Source: Castor canadensis (Eukaryota; Chordata; Mammalia; Rodentia; Castoridae). From it: a stretch of DNA of 64,000 nucleotides. Under the pieces are notes generated by a model. The model had not been told where the DNA came from. It ran no database searches and worked only from the letters and a program-made list of their open reading frames with translations. The position numbers and the translations under genes are program-made. The stretch lies in assembly GCF_047511655.1 (NCBI RefSeq), contig NC_133391.1, positions 127,876,906 through 127,940,905 of the forward strand. The letters run 5' to 3'. The stretch's first letter is position 1; every line of letters begins with the position of its first letter. Positions 58,553 to 64,000 of the stretch are shown piece after piece.

Positions 58553-59339
58553 TTTTATTTTAACTTTATAAAACTGTTTTCTATATTCTCATTTCAGCAC
58601 ATTTTGTATTATATCATTTTCATGCCTATTTATCTTAACTGTTTTTCTAGATCGTTACTTCCCCAAAGATAGGGCTGTGTTTTATATACCACTAAATCCA
58701 ATGTTATGTAAAACTGCTGAATAAATACTTTAAGAATAACTAATGACCTAAGTAACCAACCACATGTTAATAAAATCGTGAAGTATAGGTATGGTTCTAT
58801 TCTGAATACCAATACTATGTAAACAAGTGCAGATTGAGTATACTTCTAATAAACTGAACAGGTGCTTTCTTTTTGACCTTGTTAGATTAAAAATACTCCA
58901 TTGTTGATCATTTATCTTATTTTTATAATAAGGTATTTATCTTAAATATAAATCATTAAAAATAAGAATATGTTTTAAGGATTAAATGAATGTCATGAAC
59001 TTCCATTTCTGGCTACAATGGGTAATCTTGTAACCAAACCAACATATCCATTGGGAAAAACTAGAAAAGCTAGGTGAAACATAAACATCTGTTTAAAGGA
59101 TTTGGAAAGCTACTAAGAAATCTAGAACGGGGAGACCAAACCCTAGAGAGCAGGAAAGCTCACAGAAGTCAATTCGCCTTTCCATACGTTTTCCTCCTTG
59201 CCATTTACCATTTCTTGATGTAGGGCAAGATACTGAGAGGCAGAATCCGAGAGTTCAGTGACCATAAATATAATTCTATCCAAAGTGATCCATTGAGTCA
59301 GTGCATTTCCAAGCAGAGTCTTAGGATCTTTCTGTGGGA

Positions 59340-60435
59340 ATTGACTAGCTGTTTCTAATAACCATATGGAAAAGCAAAGGAAAAAGGCACTTTTTTTTGC
59401 GATTAATGGGATTTGAACTCAGAGCCTACATCTTGAGTCACTCCACCAGCCAGCCCTTTTTTGTGATGGGCTTTTTTCGAGATAGGGTCTCACAAACTAT
59501 TTGCCTGGGCTGACTTCAAACCATGATTCTCTGCCTCCTGAACAGCTAGGATTACAGGCGTGAGCCATCAGCACCTGGCTGACAAGGCACTCTTAAAGAA
59601 TGAAGTAGAAAGAGTTCACTGTGAAACACCAAGACTTACTGTTAACCCACACTAGTTAAGGCAATGTGATACTGGTGCAAATGAAAAATAAGTAAACAAA
59701 AAACAGGACAGAGGGCCAGGAGAGAGAAGCATACCCATATGTGTACAATCATTTGATCTGTGACAATAGCATCATTGTAGTGCATTAGGGAAAGGATGGC
59801 CTTTTTCATTAATGGTGTTTGATCAACTAGGTGTCCATTAAAAAAAAAAAAAAACTAGTATTGAATACCAGACACAAAAGTCAATTTCAAATGGGTTGTA
59901 GGTCTAAAGTGAAAGATAAAGTTCATGGAACAAAGTGTCCTCATGGTTCAAGATGGGCAGACACAAGAAGTACTAACCAAAAAAAAAAAAGGTGGATTGA
60001 GGAATGTAAGTATATTAAAATTAAGCACTTCTATTCATCAAAAACATCATTAAAACAGTGAAAAGATTAAACCATGAAGTGAGATATGACACCCTTTATA
60101 TCCCTATGTCTGAAAAAGTATATATACAGATTAATCAACAAAAATGGAAAGACTGATAACCTATAGGAAAACCATACCACACACTTATACAGGCACTTTA
60201 GTAAAGAGGATGTTCAGTGACATTCCTCAAGGAAAATTCCTCAACTTAACTGAGCACCTGGAAATGTCAATTCCCAGTGAGGTTTTTTGGTGTGCCCTCC
60301 AGAGTGGCTAAAATCAAAGACACATGGTAATAACAACTGCCTGTATTGCAGACTGGATTATAAACTGGGACAGATACTTGGTATTAACTGTGGTACTAAC
60401 TATGTACATAGCTGTGATTTGGCGGTTACGCTTTT
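59340..60435 (+). mobile_element. Old L1 ORF2 fragment, split by a SINE
   Basis: CCATATGGAAAAGCAAAGG, GCAATGTGATACTGGTGCAA, CAATCATTTGATCTGTGACA and TATCCCTATGTCTGAAAAAG follow ORF2 order. It has many stops. Confidence 0.75.
59384..59592 (-). repeat. ID + B1 SINE, minus strand, with short TSD
   Basis: AAGGCACT lies on both sides (near 59385 and 59584). Inside are GGGATTTGAACTCAGAGCCT and GAGCCATCAGCACCTGGCTG. Confidence 0.88.
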
Positions 60436-60444
60436 GACTACATG

Positions 60445-60545
60445 AATGCTATACATTGGTGCCCCAATAACCATGCATAAGATGCAGGAGGATCATGAGT
60501 TCAGTCTCACTACATCACGATACCCTGTCTCAAAGGAAAAAATTG
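60445..60545 (+). repeat. Possible B1-like remnant
   Basis: GATGCAGGAGGATCATGAGT and ACCCTGTCTCAAAGGAAAAA are left of a decayed unit. Confidence 0.5.
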
Positions 60546-60574
60546 TACAAGAGTGTTCATAACACACTGTTCAT

Positions 60575-60797
60575 TTATAATTTTTTTTGGCAGTACTGGG
60601 GTTTGAACTCAGGGCCTAGTGCTTGCTAGGCAGGTGCTCCACCACTTGAGCCATACTCCCAGCCCACTTTTGCTTGTTATTTTTTTTACATAGGGTCTTA
60701 TGCTTTTTGCCCAGGGCCAGCCTTGGACAGAGATCCTCTTGCCTGTGCCTCCCACATAGCTGGGATTACAAGTGTGAGCCACTGTATCCAGCCCTAG
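60575..60797 (-). repeat. ID + B1 SINE, minus strand
   Basis: GGGGTTTGAACTCAGGGCCT, GCTTGCTAGGCAGGTGCTCC, then antisense B1 ending GTGAGCCACTGTATCCAGCC. It is well preserved and lies 340 bp upstream of ERCC8 exon 5. Confidence 0.92.
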
Positions 60798-60867
60798 CAG
60801 TACTACTCACTATAACCAAAAAATGAAAACAACCCAGCTTTGGGGGGTGGGTTATTATTGGTTTTTG

Positions 60868-60894
60868 TTGTTTGTTTGTTTGTTTGTTTGTTTT
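60868..60894 (+). repeat. (GTTT)n microsatellite
   Basis: About six GTTT units, followed by a SINE-like remnant to about 61010. Confidence 0.9.
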
Positions 60895-61100
60895 AAGGGC
60901 TCTTTTTTTAACTCACTAGATAGCCTAGGCAGACCTCAAACTTATGATCTTCCTACTTCTGCTTCCTCCAGACTGCTAGAATTAGAGGCATGCACTACCA
61001 GCTCTGTTCATTAAGTTTAATGATGATTGTTAGAATTTTACATTTGAATACTATCAGAGCAAAGATAAGGAAAGGCCAGTGGTATTGCTGGATCATATGA

Positions 61101-63548
<2,448 letters not shown>

Positions 63549-64000
63549 TAAAGTGTTGTTTCCTCTGTTTTTGGTGTAGCATCAGTAATAAGTATTTGAA
63601 AAGACTGCATTTATTTGGGAAACATGTTTTAGCCTATCTAATCATTAGCCCCTGAGACATGAAATGTTGAGTTAGATATTTTAATTCATATCACCAAAAT
63701 AAATCTTCCTTTGCATTGTAATCCTACCTATCCATCTTGAAGGTATTCACCTTCTAGAACAAAAAGAAAACATGAAAATTTATGCAGTAGATGCAAATCC
63801 CTAGCACTAGTGTGACACTATCTCACCTATGCCATATCATTTTTGCACATGAAAGTATCTAGCACTGTATTGAATGAAGAAGAATGACATTTCTGCTCCT
63901 GTTTTAACCCAGAATTATTTTGACTCTGATACAAAACATCAGTCTATGCATTGGTTCAGTGTACTAATATTTAATGACTCCATATCATGCGCCAAGCTTC

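Overview
The window is mammalian nuclear DNA, most likely from a rodent. It is AT-rich, intron-dominated and packed with interspersed repeats. Composite SINEs that join one or two B1-like (7SL-derived) units to an ID-like (tRNA-derived) unit, and L1 copies ending in a G-rich tract plus a CACATATGAATAAA-type tail, point to a non-murid rodent. Beaver (Castor) is my best guess; this is an inference from remembered SINE types, not a search.

Two genes are present, arranged head to head around a CpG island at about 32.5-33.4 kb. NDUFAF2 (complex I assembly factor, minus strand) has only its first coding exon here (33068 down to 32942). Everything from 32941 back to base 1 is its first intron. ERCC8 (CSA, the WD40 substrate receptor of the CRL4 ubiquitin ligase in transcription-coupled repair, plus strand) has coding exons 1-7 here: 33309-33385, 36577-36672, 43152-43253, 56849-56972, 61137-61218, 62328-62396 and 63481-63547. 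Together these are 617 coding bases, equal to human c.1-617 as I recall the exon structure. The rest of ERCC8 lies to the right of the window. The start codons are 240 bp apart, and the gap holds three CCAAT boxes in tandem 16-bp units, a fourth in the opposite orientation, and GC boxes. This is a compact TATA-less bidirectional promoter.

Region by region: 1-32.9 kb is NDUFAF2 intron 1. It holds L2/MIR remnants (1.6-2.2 kb), a tandem triplication with CTTC repeats (2.57-2.92 kb), an old L1 (7.56-8.9 kb), a large nested L1/SINE/LTR complex (15.9-20.1 kb), a strong CTCF-type motif (22,987), younger L1 3' ends with target-site duplications (16.4, 25.0 and 26.1 kb) and an ERV-type LTR (29.1-29.65 kb). 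From 33.4 to 64 kb is ERCC8. Its intron 3 (13.6 kb) is almost solid minus-strand L1 from 43.5 to 52.2 kb, interrupted by a solo LTR with a 6-bp target duplication. Introns 4-6 are shorter and contain MIR, L2 and composite SINEs.

I see no bacterial-type system, CRISPR array, intact transposon or novel gene. The points most worth a second look are the tandem-CCAAT bidirectional promoter with an overlapping upstream ORF, the CTCF site, a +1 shift shared by two L1 ORF2 copies, one insertion target used by two successive elements, and an exact 39-bp direct repeat 1.2 kb apart.
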